Below, one piece after another: positions 8,933 to 17,794 of a stretch of 64,000 nt of DNA; position 1 is the stretch's first letter; each line of letters begins with the position of its first letter. The notes below the pieces were generated by a model. It worked only from the letters and a program-made list of their open reading frames with translations, was not told the origin of the DNA and did no database searches. Origin of the DNA: Erysipelotrichaceae bacterium 66202529 (GTDB lineage Bacteria; Bacillota_I; Bacilli_A; Erysipelotrichales; Erysipelotrichaceae); the NCBI GenBank assembly GCA_017161075.1, contig CP046174.1, positions 3,782,001 through 3,846,000 of the forward strand. The letters run 5' to 3'. Position numbers and translations under genes: made by a program.

Positions 8933-9620
8933 GAACCACCCATACGTATTCTGTATAATTTTTATATATTATTTTTGATTATACAAAATACTTCCTGTTA
9001 CTCTTTATTATACATGAAATTCCTTCAGTTTCGCAGAGAAAGGGCAATAGTTTCCAGACAGGCGCTGTGCGATTTTCAGAATGAAGATTGCTGTATGATT
9101 CGTAATCGCTTTTATTGTGGAATTTTTTTGTTATTAACATGTGCCGATACGCATGGACATCCAACGTGTAACCGCATATGTTTGATTTTAGCCGTGTGGC
9201 TTAACATATAGATATCGTTTGGTTCTGTTCTTAGCCACGATTCAAAGCGCCAATACTACGTTCGATGAGTTGTATGGTTAACAGGGAGAGCATACGGATT
9301 CCAATGTTATATTCAATAGAAGGCGTTTGCATCTTTTATAAGTATACTGTTTATGATTATTCTGTTTTTTATCTATGAACCGTAATATCTTTTTTTTCAT
9401 AACCTCAACTATTCTACTCGTATAACTACCTATCCCCAGCTTGAGCCCTCAAAAGAAATTTTTCTAAAGGATTATCACGAAAGCGTTGTAAAGCTTTTTT
9501 CTTTACTAAGTGCTTTAAAATTCCTATTTTAATGGTTCTTTACTAAAGCGTTGTGAACTTCTTATATAAAAGCTGTTCAATCAAGCGGTATGAAATCTCA
9601 TAATTTCTGAAAGGCGCTCA
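8933..9620. other. Long non-coding stretch with short direct repeats
   Basis: No plausible gene was found on either strand. It holds a repeated block at 9480-9554: AAAGCGTTGT at 9480-9489 and again at 9545-9554, and TTCTTTACTAA ending at 9509 and again at 9546, with a TTAAAAT/ATTTTAA inverted repeat between them (about 9512-9532). The function is unknown. Promoter material for the LevR-type gene must lie in the right-hand part of the preceding operator region and the first bases here. Confidence 0.35.
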
Positions 9621-9660
9621 TAAGAAAAGCATCCCCATATAAAAGCAGGGATGCTTCTCT
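9621..9660 (-). terminator. Rho-independent terminator after the 555-residue membrane protein gene
   Basis: Stem AGCATCCC (9628-9635) with GGGATGCT (9648-9655), then TTTTCTTA on the minus strand. It lies 13 bases after the stop codon of the gene ending at 9669. Confidence 0.75.
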
Positions 9661-9668
9661 TATTTTAA

Positions 9669-11336
9669 TTATTTTAATTCCTTTATCGTCTTAATGCCCT
9701 CAGCATCAATGTAGGAGATTTTCAGCTTAGCACCATTTTTCAGGAATACAAGCTGATTTTCATACTTCGTCGTAAAGCCGATTTTATAGATATCGCCCTT
9801 TTCCGATTGAATGTAATACATCGTATTGCCGTCCACATTAACTTTTTCCACACCGGCAACCGTGATATCCGCTGTTTTCAAAGAATCCTTACTGATGGTA
9901 TCCTCACTGCCGCTTCCCAATAGATTTAAGGTCTTTTTGAATAATGCATCCAGACCCTCATCCGTATACACGGTAGCAACCTTCTGATAATCCACAGCAG
10001 AAACTGTCGCATACATCTTGATCAGACCGTTATCCTTCAGCGACATCAGATAAACCGGATTTCCCTTGATATTGATCAATAACGGGAAGGTGGACTGATA
10101 GCCGTAATTTTTGACCTCTGACTGTGCACTTTTCATAGCGCTCTTTTCATTGGCGCCTGCTGTTGCGATTTTCATAGCCTCATGTGTGCGCAGATTCACC
10201 AGTACAAAGCCCAGATTGGATTCATCCGCATTTGCGGAGGTCAATCCGCTGTACAGCCAGATATCGCCGTTTTTCTCCAGATAGTTATAGCCCTCGGAGG
10301 TTACAATAACGCCGCTTTGTCCAAACTGGGAATTCCAGAAGCCCTTTTTCAGACTTCCATTGTCATCCAGCTCTTCCACAACCAGAGATTCCGGATAAAT
10401 ACGGTCTGCCCAGGATGGTATATGTTTGGTATCATACTTCGTGCTGTCCCCGGTGATCGGATCCAGGAATACCGCACCACTTACCCGCTTTTTATTACCG
10501 ACACCAGAATACGTATAGGTGGTGCAAATATACCACGGCTTTCCTTCCTCGTCGATTTCAAAGGATGGCTCACCAAAGATTTCTGTCGGATATTGAAAAC
10601 GTAAATGCCGGCTTAGATTATTATTGAAATATGCGGATGGCACATATTTCATGCCATCCAGACCAAGATCCTTTAGCTTTACCAGCTGTGTTTTTCCACT
10701 GGTGCTGTCAACGGTGATATAGGCCGGTACCCCGCCACTTTTATTTTTAAAGTATTTGATAAAGCCGTTATAGGTCAGCGGCGTTACCCGGTACACACTA
10801 TCCTTATAGGAAATCTGCGTATACTCATTACTTACATCAAACTGGGAAACCCATTCCGTCATGTTTCCCATAACCTTATCCCCCAGACGGATGGAGCTGT
10901 CCCGGTCAATGATCGGTGTCTTTTTAAAATCCACCTGCGGAACCTCGCTGAAATCCACATCCTTTGGCTCGATTCGCTGTGAAAATGCCTTTGCATGGAA
11001 AATACGGGAGGTAACCAGTGTAGCGGCAGATGGAAAGACAACCACAAAGATCAGTGCCAGAATGGAAGCCTTGCAAATGGTACCCCAGCGTTTCTGTTCG
11101 CGTGACAGATTAACGACATTCTTGTTATGAAAGGTTGAACGCCAGTTCTGAAAGGAATCAATCTGCCGTTTGGTAAAGGAGAACACGATCAGCAGCACCA
11201 GAAGCGGCCCAACGCTCAGTGCCAGAAACTTCCAGAAGGCTGGGGCATGCCAGTTTAACGGCGGCAGCATCACATAAAACATCCCGAATATATACAATGC
11301 ATATACAGGAATCAGAAAATATATATATTTTTTCAT
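9669..11336 (-). CDS. Uncharacterised membrane protein with large extracytoplasmic domain
   Basis: 555 residues. Two hydrophobic helices stand near the N-terminus (about 3-25 and 35-57), a positively charged loop follows (RQIDSFQNW... LSREQKRWG), then a third helix (about 88-110); the remaining 440 residues are hydrophilic and probably outside. No catalytic motif was recognised. The soluble part contains repeated beta-rich stretches that mention of sugar or peptide binding could not be supported. Databases often label such proteins loosely as CvpA-like or hypothetical; I do not assign a function. It is a single-gene unit with its own terminator at 9621-9660 and ribosome site GCGAGGGA. Confidence 0.7.
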   Translation of the reverse strand: MKKYIYFLIPVYALYIFGMFYVMLPPLNWHAPAFWKFLALSVGPLLVLLIVFSFTKRQIDSFQNWRSTFHNKNVVNLSREQKRWGTICKASILALIFVVVFPSAATLVTSRIFHAKAFSQRIEPKDVDFSEVPQVDFKKTPIIDRDSSIRLGDKVMGNMTEWVSQFDVSNEYTQISYKDSVYRVTPLTYNGFIKYFKNKSGGVPAYITVDSTSGKTQLVKLKDLGLDGMKYVPSAYFNNNLSRHLRFQYPTEIFGEPSFEIDEEGKPWYICTTYTYSGVGNKKRVSGAVFLDPITGDSTKYDTKHIPSWADRIYPESLVVEELDDNGSLKKGFWNSQFGQSGVIVTSEGYNYLEKNGDIWLYSGLTSANADESNLGFVLVNLRTHEAMKIATAGANEKSAMKSAQSEVKNYGYQSTFPLLINIKGNPVYLMSLKDNGLIKMYATVSAVDYQKVATVYTDEGLDALFKKTLNLLGSGSEDTISKDSLKTADITVAGVEKVNVDGNTMYYIQSEKGDIYKIGFTTKYENQLVFLKNGAKLKISYIDAEGIKTIKELK

Positions 11337-11520
11337 TGCTTGTCCCTCGCTTTTGAATTTGCTATAAATATATCATATTCCGACCTGTTCGTACACTGTT
11401 TTCCTAATAAGTTCGTCAATCAAACAACTGCTATGTAAAAATCTGCGCCCTTCTTCTCAGCATGCGCCTGTCGTTGAAACAGGCGATATATGGGAATCCA
11501 TACAGTTTATAGCATAGGTA

Positions 11521-12855
11521 TTAAACCCTTTGATAGGATGGGGAGCGATAGATGCGAAGGGCAATATATCCAATAATCAAAGCACCAGGTATCCATATAA
11601 GAGGGAGCAGCTTCCACAGGAAGAAGGCATGATGAAACAGATTGCAGGTAAAGCCTCTGACAGCGACACTTGTGGTTTCCATAAATTTAACAGGGAACAG
11701 CTTCATCCACGAGGTATAAGAGGACAGTGCTGTACCTGCAAACAGAAACAGCAGGCAGACCCCCAGCGATACATAGGAGGATTTCACACAGGTGGAAGCC
11801 AGCGCTCCAAAAACCGCACAGACGACAGCTCCCAGAGCAAGCACCTCCAGAGATATGAGGAAGCCCTCCTGATAGGTGAATATGGAAACAAGATGCAGTC
11901 CCTCTGTGATATTGACCGCCATGTCGCCAAGATTACCCGACAGCCATGCATACAGTGTCACAGGCAGAACCATCAGCAGCAGACCAGCCCATGCACAGGT
12001 GATTACAGCAGCCAGCTTGGATAAAAACAAAGAGCTGCCGCCTCTGCTGCAGGAGCTTAATACCTCCAGCATATTCTGCTTGCGCTCCCTGCAGATCAGA
12101 TTGCTGGAAATCACAAGCACCCATACCATAAGTACGATGCCTACAGTGGAATAGGTTTCCAGTAAAGAAAACCATTCCTTACTATCTCCATAATGAAAGG
12201 ACCCCTGCTCATTCATATAAGCTTTCAGCAGTTGAAGCTCAGGCTTGCTTACGTCAAGAGAATATACCGGAGATGCCACCTTTTCATTATTAAAGGCACT
12301 GTACATAGTCCCAAATGTACCATCCTCGCTGTTCCAAGGTTTATTGGCAAGCATGGTTTTTCCATAACCCATATACAGCATTAAGACAACCTCATCAGCG
12401 ATATCCTTTTTGTAATTCGGCAGAGGCTCCTTACGCTGATACAGAATTTTCTTTCCCTTCTTTTGCTCCTTTGCTTCATTCTCACCAGCATAGGCCTTTT
12501 TATCCTCCTGATACTGCTCATACCAGTCATCACCATACAAGGCATTCATTTTCTCCATATCATAAAAATGAGTATCCAGGCGTTTCTCAGCAGCTCTGCT
12601 TGCCGCCGTTAACCGCTGCCACCAGTCCGCATCCATCGTACCAGTCCACTTCAATTTTTCACGGTGTACCTCTGCCTGAATTTCTTTTGTACTCATACGG
12701 CTTCCATCTTCATGCAAATAGGGATTCATATACTTCCCCGTATCTGTAATCCTGTTTTGAAAGATTACCACAGGCAAAATCATAAACAGCAGCAAAAGCA
12801 GCAGATGAAAGCGGGAGGTCATTATTTTTTTACATTCCAGTAAATACAGTCTCAT
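11521..12855 (-). CDS. ABC-2 type transporter permease
   Basis: 444 residues. One N-terminal helix (about 13-32) is followed by a large outside segment (about 35-230), then five or so helices to the C-terminus, including VVISSNLICRERKQNMLEVL, the usual ABC-2 coupling region. It starts four bases inside the ATPase stop (ATGA overlap) and has AGGAGGAAGAGG upstream, so the two genes form one translation unit. This family moves lipids, peptides or drugs; the substrate is not visible. After its stop a small hairpin, CGCCTG/CAGGCG at 11465-11485, is present without a T-run. Confidence 0.85.
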   Translation of the reverse strand: MRLYLLECKKIMTSRFHLLLLLLFMILPVVIFQNRITDTGKYMNPYLHEDGSRMSTKEIQAEVHREKLKWTGTMDADWWQRLTAASRAAEKRLDTHFYDMEKMNALYGDDWYEQYQEDKKAYAGENEAKEQKKGKKILYQRKEPLPNYKKDIADEVVLMLYMGYGKTMLANKPWNSEDGTFGTMYSAFNNEKVASPVYSLDVSKPELQLLKAYMNEQGSFHYGDSKEWFSLLETYSTVGIVLMVWVLVISSNLICRERKQNMLEVLSSCSRGGSSLFLSKLAAVITCAWAGLLLMVLPVTLYAWLSGNLGDMAVNITEGLHLVSIFTYQEGFLISLEVLALGAVVCAVFGALASTCVKSSYVSLGVCLLFLFAGTALSSYTSWMKLFPVKFMETTSVAVRGFTCNLFHHAFFLWKLLPLIWIPGALIIGYIALRIYRSPSYQRV

Positions 12856-13718
12856 ACCTCTTCCTCCTGAAAATGATACAAATACAAATCGTTCAGGGAA
12901 GGCTCCACACTATAGGCATCCTGACTGCCTGCAGCATCCAGGTAACGGACAAGTGTTCCCTGTGTTGATGCACGCTGATAGCAGATCGTACTGGTTTTGC
13001 GCAGCTGTACCAGCTCCTTTTGTGAAACATGGCGCTCCTTCACCCTGCCATCCAGTACTGCAAGAAGCCTTTGCGGCGTATCATGAGCAATCAGGCGACC
13101 CTTTTTCATAATCATAATCTGATCAGCTATAGATTCCACATCACTGACGATATGGGTAGACAGCAGAATGATTTTATCCTTTGACAGCTCGCTTAAAAGC
13201 TGGGTAAACTGGTTTCGCTCCTTTGGATCCAGTCCTGCTGTGGGCTCATCGAGAATCAGTACGGCAGGATCATTCAACAGCGCCTGTGCAATGCCAAGCC
13301 GCTGCCGCATGCCACCGGACAGCGTACGAATTTTCTTTTTCCGCTGAGCCTCCAGGTGAACGGCAGGAAGCAGCTCCTGGATACGCTGTGTGGTATAGGC
13401 TTTTGTCAGACCCTTAACAGCCCCCATATATTGTAGAAATTCCTCTACCCGAAAGGTTGGATACATCCCCAGATGCTGCGGCATGTAGCCGATGTTGGCA
13501 AGATATTCCTCATGCTTTTCCCGAATGTCGATATCTCCGTATAAAATACGACCCTCGTCGGGAGGCAATACATGAACCATCATACGCAGCAGCGTTGTTT
13601 TTCCACTGCCATTCGCTCCCAACAGACCGATAATTCCAGGCTTTAATATAGCATTCATATTCTGAACTGCCGTTACGCTTCCAAACCGCTTGGACAGTTG
13701 TTCCAGTTTTACATTCAT
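12852..13718 (-). CDS. ABC transporter ATP-binding protein
   Basis: 288 residues from the ATG preceded by GGAGGAGC; ATG 13730 overlaps that ribosome site and is less likely. Motifs are intact: Walker A GANGSGKTT, Q-loop in IGYMPQHLG, signature LSGGMRQRLGIAQ, Walker B VLILDEPTAGLD and H-loop STHIVSD. The last 85 residues are a C-terminal extension typical of bacitracin or lantibiotic-type export ATPases. It pairs with the downstream 444-residue permease, and the 382-residue permease at 13959-15107 may belong to the same complex. Confidence 0.92.
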   Translation of the reverse strand: MNVKLEQLSKRFGSVTAVQNMNAILKPGIIGLLGANGSGKTTLLRMMVHVLPPDEGRILYGDIDIREKHEEYLANIGYMPQHLGMYPTFRVEEFLQYMGAVKGLTKAYTTQRIQELLPAVHLEAQRKKKIRTLSGGMRQRLGIAQALLNDPAVLILDEPTAGLDPKERNQFTQLLSELSKDKIILLSTHIVSDVESIADQIMIMKKGRLIAHDTPQRLLAVLDGRVKERHVSQKELVQLRKTSTICYQRASTQGTLVRYLDAAGSQDAYSVEPSLNDLYLYHFQEEEV

Positions 13719-13793
13719 ATGCTCCTCCATTCTCTCATTTATACGAGTGAAATAATTCTAACTGTAATTCAGTTGCTTATAGCAGTTGTTTCT

Positions 13794-13821
13794 ATCATAT
13801 CATTAAGCCTCATCCATTCAA
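13794..13821 (-). promoter_or_regulatory. Probable sigma-A promoter for the ABC ATPase-permease pair
   Basis: Minus-strand TTGAAT (13821-13816), a 16-base spacer and TATGAT (13799-13794), about 75 bases upstream of the ATPase start. It would allow the ATPase and permease to be made without the ECF sigma operon. Confidence 0.4.
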
Positions 13822-13958
13822 AACCCGTATGAAATACCTACGGCTTGCGGGGGGCTTTCATTTATTTTACCGCATCTTACCGGCAGCCTGTAGGATTGCT
13901 TTTCAAGAAGACTTCCGCAAGCTGATATAAGCCGGTTTGTTATATCTGGTGATTTATA

Positions 13959-15107
13959 TTATATATGCAGTTTTGCTTTTTCCGATATACCGCACATTCT
14001 TCTTTTAAATGTCCATGAACAAATACTGCAGTGCTTTGCGATAATTATAGCAATCAGCACTATGCTCAAAAGACTCCAGACAGTCCATAATAGAGGGAGT
14101 CGATGATAGAGCTTTCCCAGCACAGCAACCCATGGTGTCATCAAAAGCTGTCCCATCGCCTGAAAGGATAGGAAGTTGGATGGGAAAAAGGATGTCCACG
14201 AGGTTTGCAGTCCACTTATGGTTACCAGCATTGGAAGCAAATAGAACAGCATGCCAAGTGCTAGGGACACAGCCTGTTTTTTTACTGCAACAGAGGTGAA
14301 CACAGCAAACAGCGTACATACTATACCACTGAGCAGCAGCAGCCCCAGGGCCTGCAGATCAACCTGTGAAAAGGTATAAATATGCAATGTTCTCAGCATC
14401 ATGAGCGTCGTATCTCCACCGGATAAGTCAAGTGTGAGGGATGTGGATACGCAAAGCATGAGATACAGCAGGGCAGCCAGTATCACTGCCAGGAAAAGGG
14501 ATACGCTCAGTTTGGCACAGGCCAGGTTTTTTCTTCCCTTTTGGCAGCTTTTCAACAGCTCCAGCATGTCGCAGGAATCCTCCTGGTTAAACATGTTTCC
14601 AAACAGAAACAGACAGACAACAGCATAGACCCTGGCTGTATTCTCAAATATTTTCATACGGCTGAGCCAGCCCTCATACGGCCCATAGCGCCATGTATGC
14701 TGCTCTAAATCCTGACGTACGATGGCAGGTGTCTGCGAATCAGATAGGATGGCATCCCGCATTTCCAGGGTGCGAAAGCCGTCCCAATACGCCTGATCGA
14801 GTATCTGATAGCGGATATCCTCTTTACTGATTCCCTGCTTTAATAATCCTTCCCACTCCTGTTCTCGTGCGGTAACCCAGCTTTTCTGTACTGTTTCCTG
14901 CATATTTCTGCGCAAGTCATCCGCTATGAGCTTTGCTTCCTTTACGCTTACCACGGTATGATAGAGCTGGGCAGAGGGCTGCTGTGCCTCTATATGCAGG
15001 GTAAAGGCAAGCTGTAGAATCGGAAACAGCAGCAATATCAACAATAGTACACAGTGCAAACGGGAATGGAAAAATTTATGCAGCTCACTCTGGCATAGTC
15101 TAAGCAT
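13959..15107 (-). CDS. ABC-2 type permease, ECF-sigma operon
   Basis: 382 residues. The frame is open to 15317 but the upper part is the shadow of the preceding gene; AGGAGG ends 7 bases before ATG 15107, giving the start MLRLCQSELHKFFHSR, and the gene overlaps the previous stop by 8 bases. Topology matches the 444-residue permease: N-terminal helix (about 18-37), long outside loop (about 40-170), then a coupling segment NMFNQEDSCDMLELLKSCQ and five helices. The two permeases look like distant paralogues and may form a heterodimer with the ATPase at 12852-13718. Confidence 0.82.
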   Translation of the reverse strand: MLRLCQSELHKFFHSRLHCVLLLILLLFPILQLAFTLHIEAQQPSAQLYHTVVSVKEAKLIADDLRRNMQETVQKSWVTAREQEWEGLLKQGISKEDIRYQILDQAYWDGFRTLEMRDAILSDSQTPAIVRQDLEQHTWRYGPYEGWLSRMKIFENTARVYAVVCLFLFGNMFNQEDSCDMLELLKSCQKGRKNLACAKLSVSLFLAVILAALLYLMLCVSTSLTLDLSGGDTTLMMLRTLHIYTFSQVDLQALGLLLLSGIVCTLFAVFTSVAVKKQAVSLALGMLFYLLPMLVTISGLQTSWTSFFPSNFLSFQAMGQLLMTPWVAVLGKLYHRLPLLWTVWSLLSIVLIAIIIAKHCSICSWTFKRRMCGISEKAKLHI

Positions 15108-15840
15108 AAGCATTCCTCCTGCGGCGATCCCACAGTACATAGACGCTGTATGCCAGCGCAATAAGAAGCAGCTGTCCGCCATATCGTTCCAGCAGTGACA
15201 TCCAATAGCTCGCCTGGTATAGCTCCAGCACAATAAAACAACCTGCCGCAAAGGCGTATACCGACAGAAACACCTGCAGCACCTGATCATGGATATACAA
15301 ATGCAGGGTAAAGGCATTCAGCAGCAGAAAAGGGATACAGCCGCTATACAGCAGTGTAAGCAGACGGATATCCGAATGCATGGAAATACAGACAGCGATA
15401 ATCAGGATTCCCAGAAAGGAAATACCTCCCAGCAACAGCATTTTCCACATTAACAGACGCTGTGGAGAATAAGGTGAGGCCATTTCCAGCTCCTTCATAC
15501 CATAGATATCACAGCGGAAAACCTCTACTGTAATAGCGACAGACAGCAAAGAGCTTCCCAGTGAAAGAAAGGCAACAGAGTTAACTTTATAGCCACTGGG
15601 CAGACACAGCCATACACCAAGGGCAACCAGCAGTGTCAGCGCTGCCTGTATCAGAATACTTTTCCACCCATGTATATGCAGCAGCTCACGCAGAATGCGA
15701 AACGTACTGCTTTCATACTTTTTCACCGGCTGAATACGCAGCAGCTCTTTTACATTCGTAATAACCTCCAGAATATCCTCCTGCAAAATATCCGGAATAT
15801 CCAATTGCTCCAGCTGTATCTTTTCTTTTTTCACTGCCAT
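15100..15840 (-). CDS. Polytopic membrane protein, possible sigma-factor partner
   Basis: 246 residues. A charged cytoplasmic N-terminus of about 55 residues (EKIQLEQLDIPDILQEDILE) is followed by roughly six helices. It sits between the ECF sigma gene, whose stop it overlaps, and the first permease. That position is where anti-sigma factors usually sit, and the soluble N-terminus could bind sigma, but no zinc-anti-sigma motif (HxxxCxxC) is present. It could equally be a third permease part. Function unassigned. Confidence 0.7.
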   Translation of the reverse strand: MAVKKEKIQLEQLDIPDILQEDILEVITNVKELLRIQPVKKYESSTFRILRELLHIHGWKSILIQAALTLLVALGVWLCLPSGYKVNSVAFLSLGSSLLSVAITVEVFRCDIYGMKELEMASPYSPQRLLMWKMLLLGGISFLGILIIAVCISMHSDIRLLTLLYSGCIPFLLLNAFTLHLYIHDQVLQVFLSVYAFAAGCFIVLELYQASYWMSLLERYGGQLLLIALAYSVYVLWDRRRRNAYA

Positions 15841-16361
15841 CCCTCCTTTTGGGCGCGCTTTTTTAATATACGAAGCGCCAGTGCTACCTGTGATTTCACA
15901 GTGGATACATGAATCCCAGTAATATGAGATATATCCTTGAATTTCAGGCCTTCATCATACCGCAGCAATATCACATCCTGCAAATGCGGGGGTAGCTCTG
16001 CTATCCAGGAACGAAGAATTATAAATTCCTCCTTCTTCTGAAACAGTCGCTCCCCGTTATAGGTTTCATCACGTACCAGCTCCTCCTGCAGTTCATCCAT
16101 ATGGAACCGTTTTGTTTTCGTGTAATCATACACCAGATGCAGGGCGATGCGATAAAGAAAATTCAACAGCTTGCCCTGTTCCTCATATTGATCGAGATGC
16201 TTATAAAAGCGGTAGAAGGTTTCCTGTGTCAAATCCTTCGACAGGGCCGCATCCAGTGTTCGGTGATACAGATAGGAATACACCTTCGGATAGGCATCCT
16301 GTATAGCTGCTTCCAGTTGTGCATCCGTAGGAACAGCATTCTTTTTTATTTTTATCTGCAT
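15831..16361 (-). CDS. ECF-type RNA polymerase sigma factor
   Basis: 176 residues from the ATG preceded by AGGAGGGGCGTC; the longer frame begins at a GTG inside that site. Region 2 covers about 25-90 (YSYLYHRTLDAALSKDLTQE then TFYRFYKHL) and region 4 about 115-172 with LPPHLQDVILLRYDEGLKFKD and the recognition helix VSTVKSQVALALRILKK. Sigma factors of this class direct polymerase to stress or envelope genes. It is first in a run with the membrane protein and a permease, an arrangement that suggests sensing and expelling an envelope-active compound; this is inference. Confidence 0.9.
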   Translation of the reverse strand: MQIKIKKNAVPTDAQLEAAIQDAYPKVYSYLYHRTLDAALSKDLTQETFYRFYKHLDQYEEQGKLLNFLYRIALHLVYDYTKTKRFHMDELQEELVRDETYNGERLFQKKEEFIILRSWIAELPPHLQDVILLRYDEGLKFKDISHITGIHVSTVKSQVALALRILKKRAQKEGWQ

Positions 16362-16568
16362 GACGCCCCTCCTCACTCTGTATAACGTTTACGTTTATAA
16401 AAAGACGAAAAAAAGGATACGTTTCTTTCACCTTATGTTCACGGATTGATTCATAAAGTAAAATATAACAGAATCCCTATATAATTGACAGAGTTACTAT
16501 AAGTCTGTGTAAGGCGATATGCACATTTGTATTTTATAATGTTTGCAGGCTTTCATGCATTCCTGCGA

Positions 16569-16680
16569 ATAAAAAAAGACGTCGTATTTAAAATTTTATT
16601 ATAAGAAAATAGCAGAGGAATGCTGTATATCACTCCTCATAAATTACTTTTCTAACCAATATTTAGACGTCCTTTTTTTC
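16569..16680. repeat. About 110-bp imperfect inverted repeat
   Basis: Outer arms are A7-G-ACGTC (16571-16582) and GACGTC-C-T7 (about 16666-16679). Inside, AGAAAATA pairs with TACTTTTCT and GAGGA with TCCTC, so the element could fold into one long broken hairpin ending in a T-run on both strands. Candidates are a bidirectional terminator between the sigma operon and the next gene, a structured small RNA, or a worn MITE-like element. No flanking target duplication was seen. Confidence 0.45.
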
Positions 16681-16781
16681 ATATGATATAAATAATTATG
16701 TAATTTATACAGTCTGTTTATGCATCCCGGCCTTTTGATTACGCAGATTCTAAGGTAAGGCTTCTTTTCCAAACCACAGTC

Positions 16782-17201
16782 TTATTCTTTTTTCACACGA
16801 CTGAATAAGGAAAGTGCAAACATCAATTTCAGTGCATAACGGAAACCGCCCGGATAGGATTCCGGGTCATCTAAAAATGCTTTAAATTCCCCATCCTCCA
16901 TTTTCAAATACTTTGCCAGTGCACGTTCAGGAATGGCATAAAGTCCGCATATGGATTTCATATACTCCTTCAGCATATGTTCATCCTCTTCATAAAAACC
17001 ATTGCAGTATAAGGTTACGATGAAATTAAAGACCCAGGGCAAATCTTTTCGGTTTTTCGTTTCACTGCAGCCTCCGGGCGTATATTCCTGAAGAAACTCA
17101 ACAGGCGTATCACATGCCCTGCTCAAACATTCCAGAGTAAATCCGTCCTGCAGATATCTCCACATAAAATCTTCAAAATCCAGTACTTCACCATTACGCA
17201 T
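16782..17201 (-). CDS. Hypothetical protein with possible helix-turn-helix
   Basis: 139 residues from ATG 17201, which has AAGGAGG 8-9 bases upstream; the frame extends to 17237 without a better site. The protein is acidic and mostly helical. Residues about 8-35 (FMWRYLQDGFTLECLSRACD) resemble a helix-turn-helix, and there is a second predicted helical block around EDEHMLKEYMKSICGLYAIP. No signal peptide or catalytic motif is seen. It stands alone between unrelated genes. I do not recognise the family. Confidence 0.6.
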   Translation of the reverse strand: MRNGEVLDFEDFMWRYLQDGFTLECLSRACDTPVEFLQEYTPGGCSETKNRKDLPWVFNFIVTLYCNGFYEEDEHMLKEYMKSICGLYAIPERALAKYLKMEDGEFKAFLDDPESYPGGFRYALKLMFALSLFSRVKKE

Positions 17202-17724
17202 AATTCTACCTCCTTCATTTATCCCGTTCACTGTCATTTTAACATAAGAAAAAACAGGAATACACGTACATAACGCTCATTTTATGCTATCCTACTGTTT
17301 TTCAAAATTACAGGTGGATAAGTTTGCTGGTTCTTTCCCAATTAACGGGTATATGAAAGTCATGAAATACAAATAAATCATGTCTATCCATCCTTTTGTA
17401 TCTTTTTACCTTCCCTGTGCCTTAAAATCAGAAAGAGCTGTTTTGCTTACATCCCTTTGCTTATATAGGTTTCCTTAGTAGTTTCTACATATGCTTTTCT
17501 TAAATGGACACTTTCTGATTATAGACTATTTTTTACTAGCTTAACAAAAGCAGATACTGCACTTTATACACATAACGGCTCCTTACTGGCATATAATCGT
17601 GTGCTATAAAAATGCAGATAGAAAAGAATAAAAATAGCGGAGCGTGGATAAGGAGCATGGCTTGCCAGGTTATGTATTTATATGATGAACAAAGAAGGGT
17701 AACTGTACTCCTTGCGTATTATAA
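17202..17724. other. Non-coding stretch
   Basis: Between the hypothetical gene and the alcohol dehydrogenase terminator I see no credible gene, RNA or repeat on either strand; the sequence is AT-rich and all frames are short. Confidence 0.4.
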
Positions 17725-17758
17725 TTATAGAAAAGGAAAGTCATAATACATTGTGACT
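17725..17758 (-). terminator. Rho-independent terminator of the alcohol dehydrogenase gene
   Basis: Stem AGTCATAA (17739-17746) with TTGTGACT (17751-17758), four-base loop, followed on the minus strand by TTTCCTTTTCT. It is 37 bases after the stop codon. Confidence 0.6.
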
Positions 17759-17794
17759 CTCCTTATCCTGATACGAATTTAAAGGCTTCTGTTT

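Noticed and set aside
9480..9554. Repeated AAAGCGTTGT and TTCTTTACTAA units
   Set aside because: Only two copies with unequal spacing; not a CRISPR array. No CRISPR array or cas gene was seen in the window.
16404..16425. ECF-like promoter GAAAC with CGTC upstream of the sigma gene (minus strand)
   Set aside because: The spacer is 13 bases, shorter than the 16-17 normally seen, so autoregulation could not be supported.
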